A stretch of 6,666 nt of DNA from an uncultured Eubacteriales bacterium (GTDB taxonomy: Bacteria; Bacillota; Clostridia; Christensenellales; Christensenellaceae). The translations under genes and the position numbers were made by a program. The notes under the pieces are model-generated. The model saw only the letters and a list, made by a program, of their open reading frames with translations. It did not search any database and was not told the DNA's origin. Location: positions 1 to 6,666 of the forward strand of contig CAJJPW010000123.1 of the NCBI GenBank assembly GCA_905193725.1. The letters run 5' to 3'. Below are positions 1 through 6,279 of this stretch, piece by piece (the stretch's first letter is position 1; each line of letters begins with the position of its first letter).

Positions 1-783
1 TCCTGGGGTGCAGACGCGGTAGTATGTGCATCCGTTGCCGCGAGAAGCGTACAACAGGCACTGCAGCTGGCTCAGGAACAAGACGTAATCGTGTGCAGCG
101 TTTCCAACGGTACAGACAGCCCCAATGAACCAGCGGACTTGGATGAAGGCATGATCGACTTCGCATTTGACGTAGGCGTGAACTACTACGATCTGGGCGT
201 ATATATGGCAGACTGGATTGCAGCAGATTCTGACAATGCCGGCAAACCGGCAGTATACGGCGCTTCTGAGTATCCTTCCTGCATGATGACAGAGGAAGGC
301 CTTATGGACGAGCTGGCGACAACCGGCCTCACCTATAACGAAGAAGTGATGTACTTCACCGGCGGACAAGTAGGCGATGCTCTGAACAACGAAGTAATTG
401 GATATTTACAGGCAAACCCAGACACCGAATATATCTTCCTGCCCTATGACCCAGCAGCTATTGAGGTTTGCAATGCGCTGACTACAGCAGGCTACACTGA
501 CGTAAAAGTGTGCGCTATTCTGGGAACTGAGGCGATGCAGACGCTGATTGCAGACGATGCAAGCTGTGCAGTAGCTTCTGCTGGATACGACATGTACTAC
601 ATGGGATGGGCTGGCTGTGACCAATTAATCCGCCTGCTCAATGGACAAGACCTATTTGAACCTCACGGTGAAAACGTACCTCTGTGCATCTTAGATGCCT
701 CCAACGTTGGTGAAGATCCTTCTGGCGACTGGGTAGCTCCTTTCGACTACAAAGAACAGTTCTTAGCTCTGTGGCAAGAATAG
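1..783 (+). CDS. Sugar-type ABC transporter substrate-binding protein (C-terminal part, 5' end outside window)
   Basis: The reading frame is open from the first base of the window to the TAG at 781-783, giving 260 residues with no start in sight. The pattern is that of the periplasmic-binding-protein type 1 fold (Peripla_BP_4, RbsB-like). It opens with the strand 'ADAVVCASVAARSVQQAL', which matches the end of the N-terminal lobe where family members read 'vDaiii.p', followed by a helix and 'DVIVCSVSNG', the usual 'gipvv.id' strand. The remainder has the alternating strand/helix order of the second lobe and ends in a short helix. Family members are usually about 320-370 residues, so roughly 80-110 residues, including the export signal and probably a lipoprotein cysteine, lie upstream. 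It should capture the solute outside the membrane and deliver it to the permeases encoded next. It is acidic and holds eight cysteines, which is many for an exported protein. The ligand cannot be inferred from the sequence. Confidence 0.88.
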   Translation, partial: SWGADAVVCASVAARSVQQALQLAQEQDVIVCSVSNGTDSPNEPADLDEGMIDFAFDVGVNYYDLGVYMADWIAADSDNAGKPAVYGASEYPSCMMTEEGLMDELATTGLTYNEEVMYFTGGQVGDALNNEVIGYLQANPDTEYIFLPYDPAAIEVCNALTTAGYTDVKVCAILGTEAMQTLIADDASCAVASAGYDMYYMGWAGCDQLIRLLNGQDLFEPHGENVPLCILDASNVGEDPSGDWVAPFDYKEQFLALWQE

Positions 784-839
784 TTTTGAAAGAGCACATT
801 AGGTAACAATGCAGTATAAAGCTGCAAATGAAAAAAACA

Positions 840-880
840 CTTTGAGAGACTGGAGCAGTTCCGCCTCTCAAAGAACTTTT
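840..880 (+). terminator. Terminator-like hairpin between binding-protein and permease genes
   Basis: A perfect 9-base inverted repeat, CTTTGAGAG at 840-848 and CTCTCAAAG at 865-873, encloses 16 bases. Inside it GGA (852-854) can pair with TCC (860-862) to extend the stem. An A run (831-837) precedes it and a short TTTT (877-880) follows, and these can pair as well. It lies 57 bases after the binding-protein stop. Partial terminators at this place are common in importer operons and let the binding protein be made in excess over the membrane parts. The T run is short, so readthrough is likely. It could instead be an mRNA-stabilising or processing stem. Confidence 0.6.
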
Positions 881-886
881 CTAGCT

Positions 887-917
887 TTGAAATAGACATT
901 CAGATAACACTTAATAT
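887..917 (+). promoter_or_regulatory. Weak candidate promoter in AT-rich gap
   Basis: TTGAAA at 887-892 could serve as a -35 box with TAATAT at 912-917 as a -10 box, but the spacing is 19 bases and the -10 box matches only four of six consensus positions. The stretch 874-960 is clearly richer in A and T than the genes around it, which would fit a promoter for the permease onward part of the operon downstream of the hairpin. No operator palindrome is evident. Treat this as a guess. Confidence 0.2.
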
Positions 918-976
918 TTGAATTTTTGATAAATGCACTGACATATATTGGGCTTGGTGCACAAAATAAAATCCTG

Positions 977-984
977 AGAGGAAG
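977..984 (+). promoter_or_regulatory. Ribosome binding site that sets the permease A start
   Basis: AGAGGAAG lies 7 bases upstream of the ATG at 992. The alternative in-frame TTG at 926 has only AT-rich sequence before it and would add 22 residues unlike a permease N terminus, so the ATG is preferred. Confidence 0.75.
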
Positions 985-991
985 AGATGGT

Positions 992-1975
992 ATGAATGAA
1001 AACACGCCCGTAAAGAACAACGCGGCAAAATCACGAAAAATTACATCTTATTACCTTGTATTCCTGTTTGTTGCGCTTTGTGTGCTGTTTAGCATACTCT
1101 CGCCCACGTTTCTCACCGTACAAAACTGGTCCAGCATGCTCATTGGACAGGTTACCGTGGGATGTATGGCATTGGGCGCAATCTCCATACTGATACTCAA
1201 CGAATTTGACCTTTCCCTTGGGTATATGATCTCCTTCTGTATGACGCTAGGTGCAGCGCTAGCTGGTGCCGGTGCTGGCGCTGGGGTAGTCATTCCGGTG
1301 ATGATCATAGCAGGGGGGCTGTTTGGACTCATCAACGGCATTTTATCGGTGAAGTTCCACGTGAGCTCGTTTATCGCCACATTGGGCATTGGCATGTTGC
1401 TCTATGGCCTCACTTTGGCAGTGAGCGGAGGAAACGTGCTTTCCTCCAACATTCCAGATTTGGTGTTGACCTTAGGGCAGGGCAAGCTGTTTGAAGTGGG
1501 ATATTCCGTTTGGATTCTCATTTTACTGGGCATTGTGATGTTGTTCGTGCTCAACTACACCACTTTTGGACGGCAGCTCTACGCCATAGGAGGTTCGGAG
1601 AGAGTGGCATTTTTAGCTGGGGTGAAGACCAACAAAGTCAAAATCATCGCCTTTGTTTTGGCAGGTGTATTTACAGGAATTGGCTCTGTGTTCCAATTGG
1701 GGCAGACCGGGTCGGCAAACCCCTCCTTTGGTTCATCGCTGCTGATGCCAGCGTATGCCATTGTGTTTTTAAGTGCCAACGCGTTTCAGGTGGGAACGTA
1801 TAACATCAAAGGACTGCTGCTGGCCATCATTTTGCTGGCGGTAGGCAGAAACGGCATCACCATGCTTGGCGTTGCGACATGGGCAGAATACGTCTATAAC
1901 GGCGGTGTGCTGATCTTATCGGTGTTCATCACCAACCGGTCTATGAGAAAGAGAATGGCCAGCCTGAAAATTTAA
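992..1975 (+). CDS. ABC transporter permease A, RbsC/XylH-type (BPD_transp_2 family)
   Basis: This is a membrane-spanning subunit of a carbohydrate-type importer, 327 residues from the ATG at 992, the usual length for the family. A charged cytoplasmic N terminus (residues 1-19) precedes the first membrane segment (about 20-40), and further hydrophobic segments run to residue 320. Family marks are 'EFDLS' at residues 71-75, the counterpart of the 'GGIDLS' found in RbsC-type proteins, then 'GLINGILSVKF', and the cytoplasmic loop 'FGRQLYAIGGSERVAFLAGV' at about 192-211, which contacts the ATPase. A short Ala-Gly run ('AGAGAGAG') sits between two early membrane segments. It pairs with permease B, a paralogue encoded after the ATPase, most likely as a heterodimer. 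The ATPase gene follows after 29 bases, so the genes are probably co-transcribed. Substrate is unknown. Confidence 0.92.
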   Translation: MNENTPVKNNAAKSRKITSYYLVFLFVALCVLFSILSPTFLTVQNWSSMLIGQVTVGCMALGAISILILNEFDLSLGYMISFCMTLGAALAGAGAGAGVVIPVMIIAGGLFGLINGILSVKFHVSSFIATLGIGMLLYGLTLAVSGGNVLSSNIPDLVLTLGQGKLFEVGYSVWILILLGIVMLFVLNYTTFGRQLYAIGGSERVAFLAGVKTNKVKIIAFVLAGVFTGIGSVFQLGQTGSANPSFGSSLLMPAYAIVFLSANAFQVGTYNIKGLLLAIILLAVGRNGITMLGVATWAEYVYNGGVLILSVFITNRSMRKRMASLKI

Positions 1976-2004
1976 CAGGTCGCCTAAAATACGATTGAGA
2001 AAGG

Positions 2005-3564
2005 ATGAAAGCTGTGTCGGTATCAGTTAGTAATATAACCGTTTCATTTCCGGGGATCGTGGCGCTAGATAACATTTCCATAGAATTTCGGCCTGGAAAG
2101 ATCCACGCGGTGTTAGGCGCTAACGGCAGCGGGAAATCCACGCTGGTAAAAGTGCTCGCGGGAAGTTATCACCCAGACCCGGGGAAAAATGCAAAAATTC
2201 GCGTAGGCGATGTGGAGGTAGAGGACATCACCCACCCAAGCGTGGCCCAGGAGATGGGCATACGCGTAGTACACCAAGAAGCACCGCTGATCAACTCCCT
2301 TTCCGTGGCCGAATGTGTGGCCCTGTATAAAGGATACCCCAAAAAAGCGGGAAGGATTCAGTGGAAGGCACTGTATCAATATGTAGAAAAACTGTTTGCC
2401 CTCTATTCCATTCAGATTTCGCCCAAGACTAGCGTCTCGGAGCTATCTGCTTCAGAGCGGGGCATGGTGGCTATTGCCATTGCGCTGGGAATGGATGAAG
2501 AGCTTAAACAGACCAAACTTTTAATTTTAGACGAGGCAGACGCCTCTATTCCAGAGGCAGAGGCCGAAAAATACTTGGTGCACGTGCAGCACGTGGCTAA
2601 GATGGATATCCCTGTCATCATGGTAACCCACCGGCTCAAAGAGGTGTGGGCGGTATGCGATGACATCACCATCTTAAACGACGGACGCATTGTGTATTCA
2701 GGAACCACAGGAGACGTGGACGAGAGTTTCGTCATCTCCAAAATGCTGCGGGCAGACTCGGCCACAGGGGACGAACACGCCCAACAGCACAGCGACTTAA
2801 ACTCCATCTGGAAGTTGCTGGATCGGAAAAAGCCTGAGAAGCTGGGAGATGGCCCGGTACTTCAGGTGAAAGACCTATGGGCTAGAAACATCAACGGCAT
2901 TGACTTTTCGGTAGAAGAAGGGGAGATATTGGGCTTTGTAGGCGTGCGGGGCAGTGGTGTAAACGACCTCCCCATGGTGATTGGCGGCGACATGCAGCGC
3001 ACCAAAGGGGAAATTATTGTAAACGGCACCCCGCTTAAGAAAAAGCTCTCTCCCAGCGACGCCATCCAGGCGGGAATCATGCTCCAACCTACCGATAGGT
3101 TCCGCCAGGGAGGCATCATGACCAGTACACTTCGGGAGAACATGCTTCTGCCCAATGAGAGAAAGTTCTGGCACAAGAGAAAGCTGGTCAACCAAGTGAT
3201 GAATACGGCCATCGAGACGTTTGACGTGCGGCCTGGGGCCAAGGATCTGCTGTTTGGCAAGTTTTCCGGTGGGAACCAACAAAAGGCCATCATCGGCAAG
3301 TGGTTACAGCTGCGGCCGTCGGTGTTCGTGCTGGACGACCCCACTTACGGGGTAGACCCTGCTGCAAGACAGAAGATTTTCTCCATCATCAAAGAGGCGT
3401 CGGCAGCGGATACGGCAGTGATCATATTCTCTACAGAACCAGAGCAGCTCGCAGCTCTGTGCACGAGAATACTGGTGCTGAGCAACGGAAAGATCATCAA
3501 CGAGATGAGAAGCGGCGATGGTACGCTCACTAGAGAAGCGATAGCAAGGTGGTGTTACGCATGA
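2005..3564 (+). CDS. ABC transporter ATPase with two nucleotide-binding domains (RbsA/MglA/XylG type)
   Basis: This cytoplasmic ATPase powers the importer. It has 519 residues and two fused ABC domains, as in RbsA. Domain 1 (about 5-250) is complete: Walker A 'GANGSGKST' (38-46), Q-loop Gln91, signature 'LSASE' (147-151, family usually LSxGE or LSxGQ), Walker B with Glu177 in 'LLILDEADAS', and switch His209 in 'MVTHR'. Domain 2 (about 283-519) is degenerate, as is normal for the second half of these proteins: the P-loop position reads 'GVRGSGVND' (313-321) with no lysine, while 'SGGNQQ' (421-426) is intact, Walker B reads 'LDDPTYGVD' with Asp445 instead of the usual Glu, and the switch His is absent ('STEPEQL'). 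Start choice is uncertain: AAAGG at 2000-2004 abuts the ATG at 2005 but sits 9 bases before an in-frame GTG at 2014, so translation may begin there, three residues shorter. The last bases overlap a possible upstream start of permease B. Confidence 0.94.
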   Translation: MKAVSVSVSNITVSFPGIVALDNISIEFRPGKIHAVLGANGSGKSTLVKVLAGSYHPDPGKNAKIRVGDVEVEDITHPSVAQEMGIRVVHQEAPLINSLSVAECVALYKGYPKKAGRIQWKALYQYVEKLFALYSIQISPKTSVSELSASERGMVAIAIALGMDEELKQTKLLILDEADASIPEAEAEKYLVHVQHVAKMDIPVIMVTHRLKEVWAVCDDITILNDGRIVYSGTTGDVDESFVISKMLRADSATGDEHAQQHSDLNSIWKLLDRKKPEKLGDGPVLQVKDLWARNINGIDFSVEEGEILGFVGVRGSGVNDLPMVIGGDMQRTKGEIIVNGTPLKKKLSPSDAIQAGIMLQPTDRFRQGGIMTSTLRENMLLPNERKFWHKRKLVNQVMNTAIETFDVRPGAKDLLFGKFSGGNQQKAIIGKWLQLRPSVFVLDDPTYGVDPAARQKIFSIIKEASAADTAVIIFSTEPEQLAALCTRILVLSNGKIINEMRSGDGTLTREAIARWCYA

Positions 3565-3570
3565 CGGGAC

Positions 3571-3576
3571 AAGGGG
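3571..3576 (+). promoter_or_regulatory. Ribosome binding site for permease B
   Basis: AAGGGG lies 8 bases before the ATG at 3585. A competing start, ATG at 3561, overlaps the ATPase stop as ATGA (3561-3564) and has AAGGTGG at 3546-3552. Either is possible, and the second would add eight residues and couple translation to the ATPase. Confidence 0.5.
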
Positions 3577-3584
3577 AAAAGACA

Positions 3585-4553
3585 ATGAAGAAAAATATCT
3601 ATAAGAATACGAACTTTTTCAGCAGATATGGCCTGATCTGCATCAGTGTAGGGTTTGTGATTATCTTTTCCATACTGGCGCCAGCATTCCTCAATGGCCA
3701 AAACTGGTCTGCCATGTTGGTAGGGCAAGTGCCGGTGGGTATTGTGGCACTGGCAGGAGTGATCCCGCTGATTGCGGGAGAGTTTGACCTCTCGGTTGCC
3801 TATTTGTTGGGCTGCTGCTGTATGGTAGGTGGTTGGCTCACCAACCTAGGCGCTTCCAGCGAGGTAATAGTGATCTGCGTATTCCTCTCAGGAGCTCTGG
3901 CAGGGCTGATCAACGGTCTGCTTTCCGTCAAACTGCGGATGAACTCCACGGTGGTAACCCTGGGCATGGGCCTTGTGTATTACGGCTTAAACATGCTCAT
4001 GAGCGATGGCCAGACCATTATCGTGAAGATCGAGGCGCTGACCTATTTGGCACAGACGAAGTTCTTGGGCATCAACTTATCCGTATGGCTGCTGGTGATT
4101 TTAGCGGGGATTTTATACTATCTATTTGAGCACACTCCCTTTGGCAAAAAGCTGTATGCCACGGGAAAATCCGCCCGGGTAGCCCATCTTTCGGGAATAC
4201 GGACAGACAGGATGAAGATGGCTGCATTTATCATGTGCGGCACCATGATCTCCATCGGCGCGCTGATCATGCTGGGAAGATCCGGCTCGGCAATACCGGC
4301 CACCGGCCCAAGCTATTTGCTTCCCGCCTATGCAGTGGTATTTTTGAGCATTACCACCCACCGGCCTGGAGAGTTCAACGTACCGGGACTACTGCTCTCG
4401 CTACTCATGGTGGGCATTGGATTTTCTGGTCTGAATATCATCGGCATTCCCTATTGGACGCAATCCATCTTCAACTGCATCATGCTGCTGGCGGCAATCC
4501 TCTCTACGCAGAAGGATAACCGGGTCATTAAAATCGGCAGCGACGATAGATAG
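3585..4553 (+). CDS. ABC transporter permease B, RbsC/XylH-type, paralogue of permease A
   Basis: This is the second membrane subunit of the same importer, 322 residues from the ATG at 3585 (330 if it starts at 3561). Hydrophobic segments run from about residue 14 to 310. The family marks sit in the same order as in permease A: 'QNWSAMLVGQVPVG', 'EFDLS' (66-70), 'GLINGLLSVKL', and the ATPase-contact loop 'FGKKLYATGKSARVAHLSGI' (about 186-205). Comparing the segments from 'FSIL' to the tyrosine two residues after EFDLS, I count 28 identical residues out of 43, so the two permease genes descend from a duplication. Many RbsC-type systems use a single permease as a homodimer. Two permeases flanking the ATPase point to a heterodimer, with asymmetric contacts to the two unequal ATPase domains. 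The tail after the last membrane segment is short and charged. Confidence 0.92.
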   Translation: MKKNIYKNTNFFSRYGLICISVGFVIIFSILAPAFLNGQNWSAMLVGQVPVGIVALAGVIPLIAGEFDLSVAYLLGCCCMVGGWLTNLGASSEVIVICVFLSGALAGLINGLLSVKLRMNSTVVTLGMGLVYYGLNMLMSDGQTIIVKIEALTYLAQTKFLGINLSVWLLVILAGILYYLFEHTPFGKKLYATGKSARVAHLSGIRTDRMKMAAFIMCGTMISIGALIMLGRSGSAIPATGPSYLLPAYAVVFLSITTHRPGEFNVPGLLLSLLMVGIGFSGLNIIGIPYWTQSIFNCIMLLAAILSTQKDNRVIKIGSDDR

Positions 4554-4586
4554 GCGATTGACAGACGGGAAAGAAGGCAAAGAACC

Positions 4587-5170
4587 GTGAAAAGTTTGAA
4601 GGTCATAGCGTTTAACGGCAGCCCGAGAAAAACGGCAATACCCATGACATGCTGCAAACTGTGCTGGGAGAGCTGGAGCAGCAGGGGATAGAGACGCAAA
4701 CCATGCACATTGGCGGCAGACCGGTGCGAGGCTGCATGGACTGCGGTGGATGCTACAAAACGCCACTGATGAAGTGCGTCATAGATGACTGGGTAAACGA
4801 GGCAATAGAAAAAATGCTGGAGGCAGATGGGATTCTCATCGCCTCTCCAGCGTATTTTGGAGATCTCACCCCTGAGACCAAGGCGCTAATGGATCGGGCG
4901 GGAGTGGTGACACGCTCCAAAGGATATGCAGCGCTGAGAAGAAAGGTGGGCGCGGCAGTGGCAGTGGCACGGCGCGCAGCTGGCATGAACGTGCTGGATA
5001 GCATCAACCATTTCTTTACCATCAACGAATTTGTGATTCCCTCTTCCAACTACTGGAACCTGGCATACGGCAAAGACGTAGGGGAGGCTCAAAAGGACGA
5101 GGAAGGAACCCAGATCATGAAGACACTAGCAGATAATATGGCTTGGGTCTTGAAAAAACTCAATCAATAG
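4587..5170 (+). CDS. Flavodoxin-fold NAD(P)H-dependent FMN/iron-sulfur oxidoreductase, frameshifted near its 5' end
   Basis: As written, the gene is split over two frames. From the GTG at 4587 (AGAAGG at 4572-4577, 9 bases upstream) frame 1 encodes 'VKSLKVIAFNGSPRK' and then hits TAG at 4689-4691 after 34 codons. The rest, in the frame one base back, gives 'NGNTHDMLQTVLGELEQQG' and continues to TAG at 5168-5170. Joined, they restore the FMN phosphate-binding motif 'NGSPRKNGNT' and a protein of about 194 residues, the usual size for NADPH-dependent FMN reductases. Other marks after joining are Cys50, 53, 56 and 64 (CX2CX2CX7C), like the compact cluster site of iron-sulfur flavoproteins, and 'SPAYFGD' at about 87-93 followed by 'MDRAG', which shape the flavin pocket. 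The ATG at 4649 has no clear binding site and would remove the FMN loop, so it is unlikely to be the true start. Role: cytoplasmic electron transfer, perhaps with the dehydrogenases downstream. Confidence 0.82.
4626..4633 (+). other. Frameshift site: A run one base short
   Basis: The run of five A at 4628-4632 needs six for the frame to continue as Pro-Arg-Lys-Asn-Gly-Asn-Thr. Both sides of the run encode the halves of a single conserved motif, so the break can be placed to within a few bases. It could be a sequencing or assembly error in a homopolymer, a real inactivating deletion, or slippage. Confidence 0.8.
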
Positions 5171-5215
5171 AGACCTCATCCCACAGGGAAAAGCCACTGA
5201 AAATAAAGAGTTTTG

Positions 5216-5221
5216 AGGAGG
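5216..5221 (+). promoter_or_regulatory. Ribosome binding site that sets the dehydrogenase start
   Basis: AGGAGG lies 6 bases before the ATG at 5228. An in-frame TTG at 5213 overlaps this site and would be too early, so the start at 5228 is preferred. Confidence 0.85.
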
Positions 5222-5227
5222 AAGAAC

Positions 5228-6262
5228 ATGAACCGTAAAGCGCAAATGATAGCATTATCAAAAATCGAGTTAAGTGAACTTCCCATGCCTCAGCCCAAAC
5301 CGGACGAGGCAGTGGTGAAAATAGAGTACTGTGGAATTTGCGGCTCGGATGTGCACTTTTTTAGAGAAGGCCGCATTGGGAAAAAGGTTATCGACAGACC
5401 GTTTATCCTGGGACACGAGTGCTCTGGGGTGGTTATACAGCTGGGCAGCCAGGTGACGGGATTAAAAGTGGGGGACCGTGTGGTATTAGAGCCCGGGGTG
5501 CCCTGTGGAAAATGCGAATTCTGCAAGTCTGGACGGTACAATCTGTGCCCAGACGTCCACTTTATGGCCTCTCCACCCTATGATGGGGCGCTGAGAAACT
5601 ACCTGGCGTATCCAGCAGATATGCTGTTTGTGCTGCCGGAGAACGTGAGCTCACTGGAAGGGGCGATGATCGAGCCTCTGTGCGTGGGCCTCCACGCGGC
5701 GGAACAGGGAGAGGTGTGTTTGGGCAAGACGGTGACCATTTTGGGTGCTGGCTGTATCGGGATGATGACGCTGCTTGCCTGTAAAGCAATGGGGGCCTCC
5801 CAGATCATCGTATCTGATGTGTTTGACCTGCGGCTGAGCAAGGCAAAAGAGCTGGGCGCAGACTTTGTGATCAACGCAAAGGACGTGGACACCGTGGAGC
5901 AGGTGGCCCAAATCACCGGCGGCGTAGGCACAGATATCGTGTTTGAGGCGGCAGGCAACCCGATTACCATGGCACAAACCTCTAAAATCGTCAAGCGGGG
6001 GGGCAACATCGTAGTAACTGGCAACGTGACACAACCCACCCAGTACGACTTTTTGGAGATCTCTGTGAAAGAGGCCACGATTAAGACGGTATTTCGGTAT
6101 GCAAATCTCTTTCCACTGGCGATTCGCGCCATTGCATCTGGGAAGATCGACATCATGAGCATTCAGCCCAAGATCTTTGACTTCGAGCAGACTCATGAGG
6201 CGTTTCAATATACCGTAGAACATTCCCAGAGCATTTTAAAATCTGTAATAAAAATGGACTAA
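5228..6262 (+). CDS. Zinc-dependent medium-chain alcohol/polyol dehydrogenase (sorbitol/xylitol/threonine dehydrogenase type)
   Basis: This cytoplasmic enzyme oxidises a secondary alcohol with NAD(P), or runs in reverse. It has 344 residues, normal for the family. The N-terminal GroES-like domain carries catalytic zinc ligands Cys38 ('CGICGSDVH'), His63 and Glu64 ('GHE') and a likely Glu149 ('EPLCVGLHA'). The structural-zinc loop has Cys93, 96, 99 and 107. The Rossmann domain has 'GAGCIG' (173-178), and Asp197 at the end of the second strand ('IIVSDVF') suggests preference for NAD over NADP. The overall pattern resembles sorbitol, xylitol and L-threonine dehydrogenases more than simple ethanol dehydrogenases, but the substrate cannot be fixed from sequence. 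All key residues are present, so it should be active. It stands 57 bases after the flavoprotein and 17 before the AroE-like gene. A polyol or cyclitol brought in by the importer is the natural candidate substrate, by inference. Confidence 0.93.
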   Translation: MNRKAQMIALSKIELSELPMPQPKPDEAVVKIEYCGICGSDVHFFREGRIGKKVIDRPFILGHECSGVVIQLGSQVTGLKVGDRVVLEPGVPCGKCEFCKSGRYNLCPDVHFMASPPYDGALRNYLAYPADMLFVLPENVSSLEGAMIEPLCVGLHAAEQGEVCLGKTVTILGAGCIGMMTLLACKAMGASQIIVSDVFDLRLSKAKELGADFVINAKDVDTVEQVAQITGGVGTDIVFEAAGNPITMAQTSKIVKRGGNIVVTGNVTQPTQYDFLEISVKEATIKTVFRYANLFPLAIRAIASGKIDIMSIQPKIFDFEQTHEAFQYTVEHSQSILKSVIKMD

Positions 6263-6270
6263 GTGAGGAG
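6263..6270 (+). promoter_or_regulatory. Ribosome binding site for the AroE-like gene
   Basis: GTGAGGAG starts directly after the dehydrogenase stop codon and lies 9 bases before the ATG at 6280, which supports that start and tight operon packing. Confidence 0.75.
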
Positions 6271-6279
6271 TAAATAGAC

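Noticed and set aside
669..682. Possible catabolite-repression (cre) site TGAAAACGTACCTC
   Set aside because: Only the left half fits the cre consensus, the right half fails, and it lies inside the binding-protein gene.
811..825. Small hairpin GCAG / CTGC in the gap after the binding-protein gene
   Set aside because: A stem of four or five pairs with a seven-base loop is expected by chance and has no T run.
926..991. N-terminal extension of permease A from TTG at 926
   Set aside because: No binding site precedes it, the added 22 residues do not look like a permease N terminus, and the ATG at 992 has a good site at 977-984.
1255..1290. Ala-Gly repeat coding stretch in permease A as a tandem repeat
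   Set aside because: Only four short units with varied codons; it is consistent with a flexible or helix-packing segment in a membrane protein and shows no sign of repeat expansion.
4626..4640. Programmed -1 frameshifting at the A run
   Set aside because: The in-frame heptamer is A AAA ACG, which does not allow tandem slippage as in X XXY YYZ sites, and five A is short for transcriptional slippage. No downstream stem-loop was obvious. Error or mutation is simpler.
4649..5170. Flavoprotein as an intact gene starting at ATG 4649
   Set aside because: It would lack the first strand and the FMN phosphate loop, which are present just upstream in another frame, and no clear ribosome binding site precedes it.
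5213..5227. Dehydrogenase start at TTG 5213
   Set aside because: The TTG overlaps the AGGAGG site that serves the ATG at 5228.
5599..6162. Long open frames on the minus strand, here and at 2862-3344 and 5651-6223
   Set aside because: They lie wholly inside strongly supported plus-strand genes, show no family motifs and have no credible ribosome binding sites; they are coding-frame shadows.
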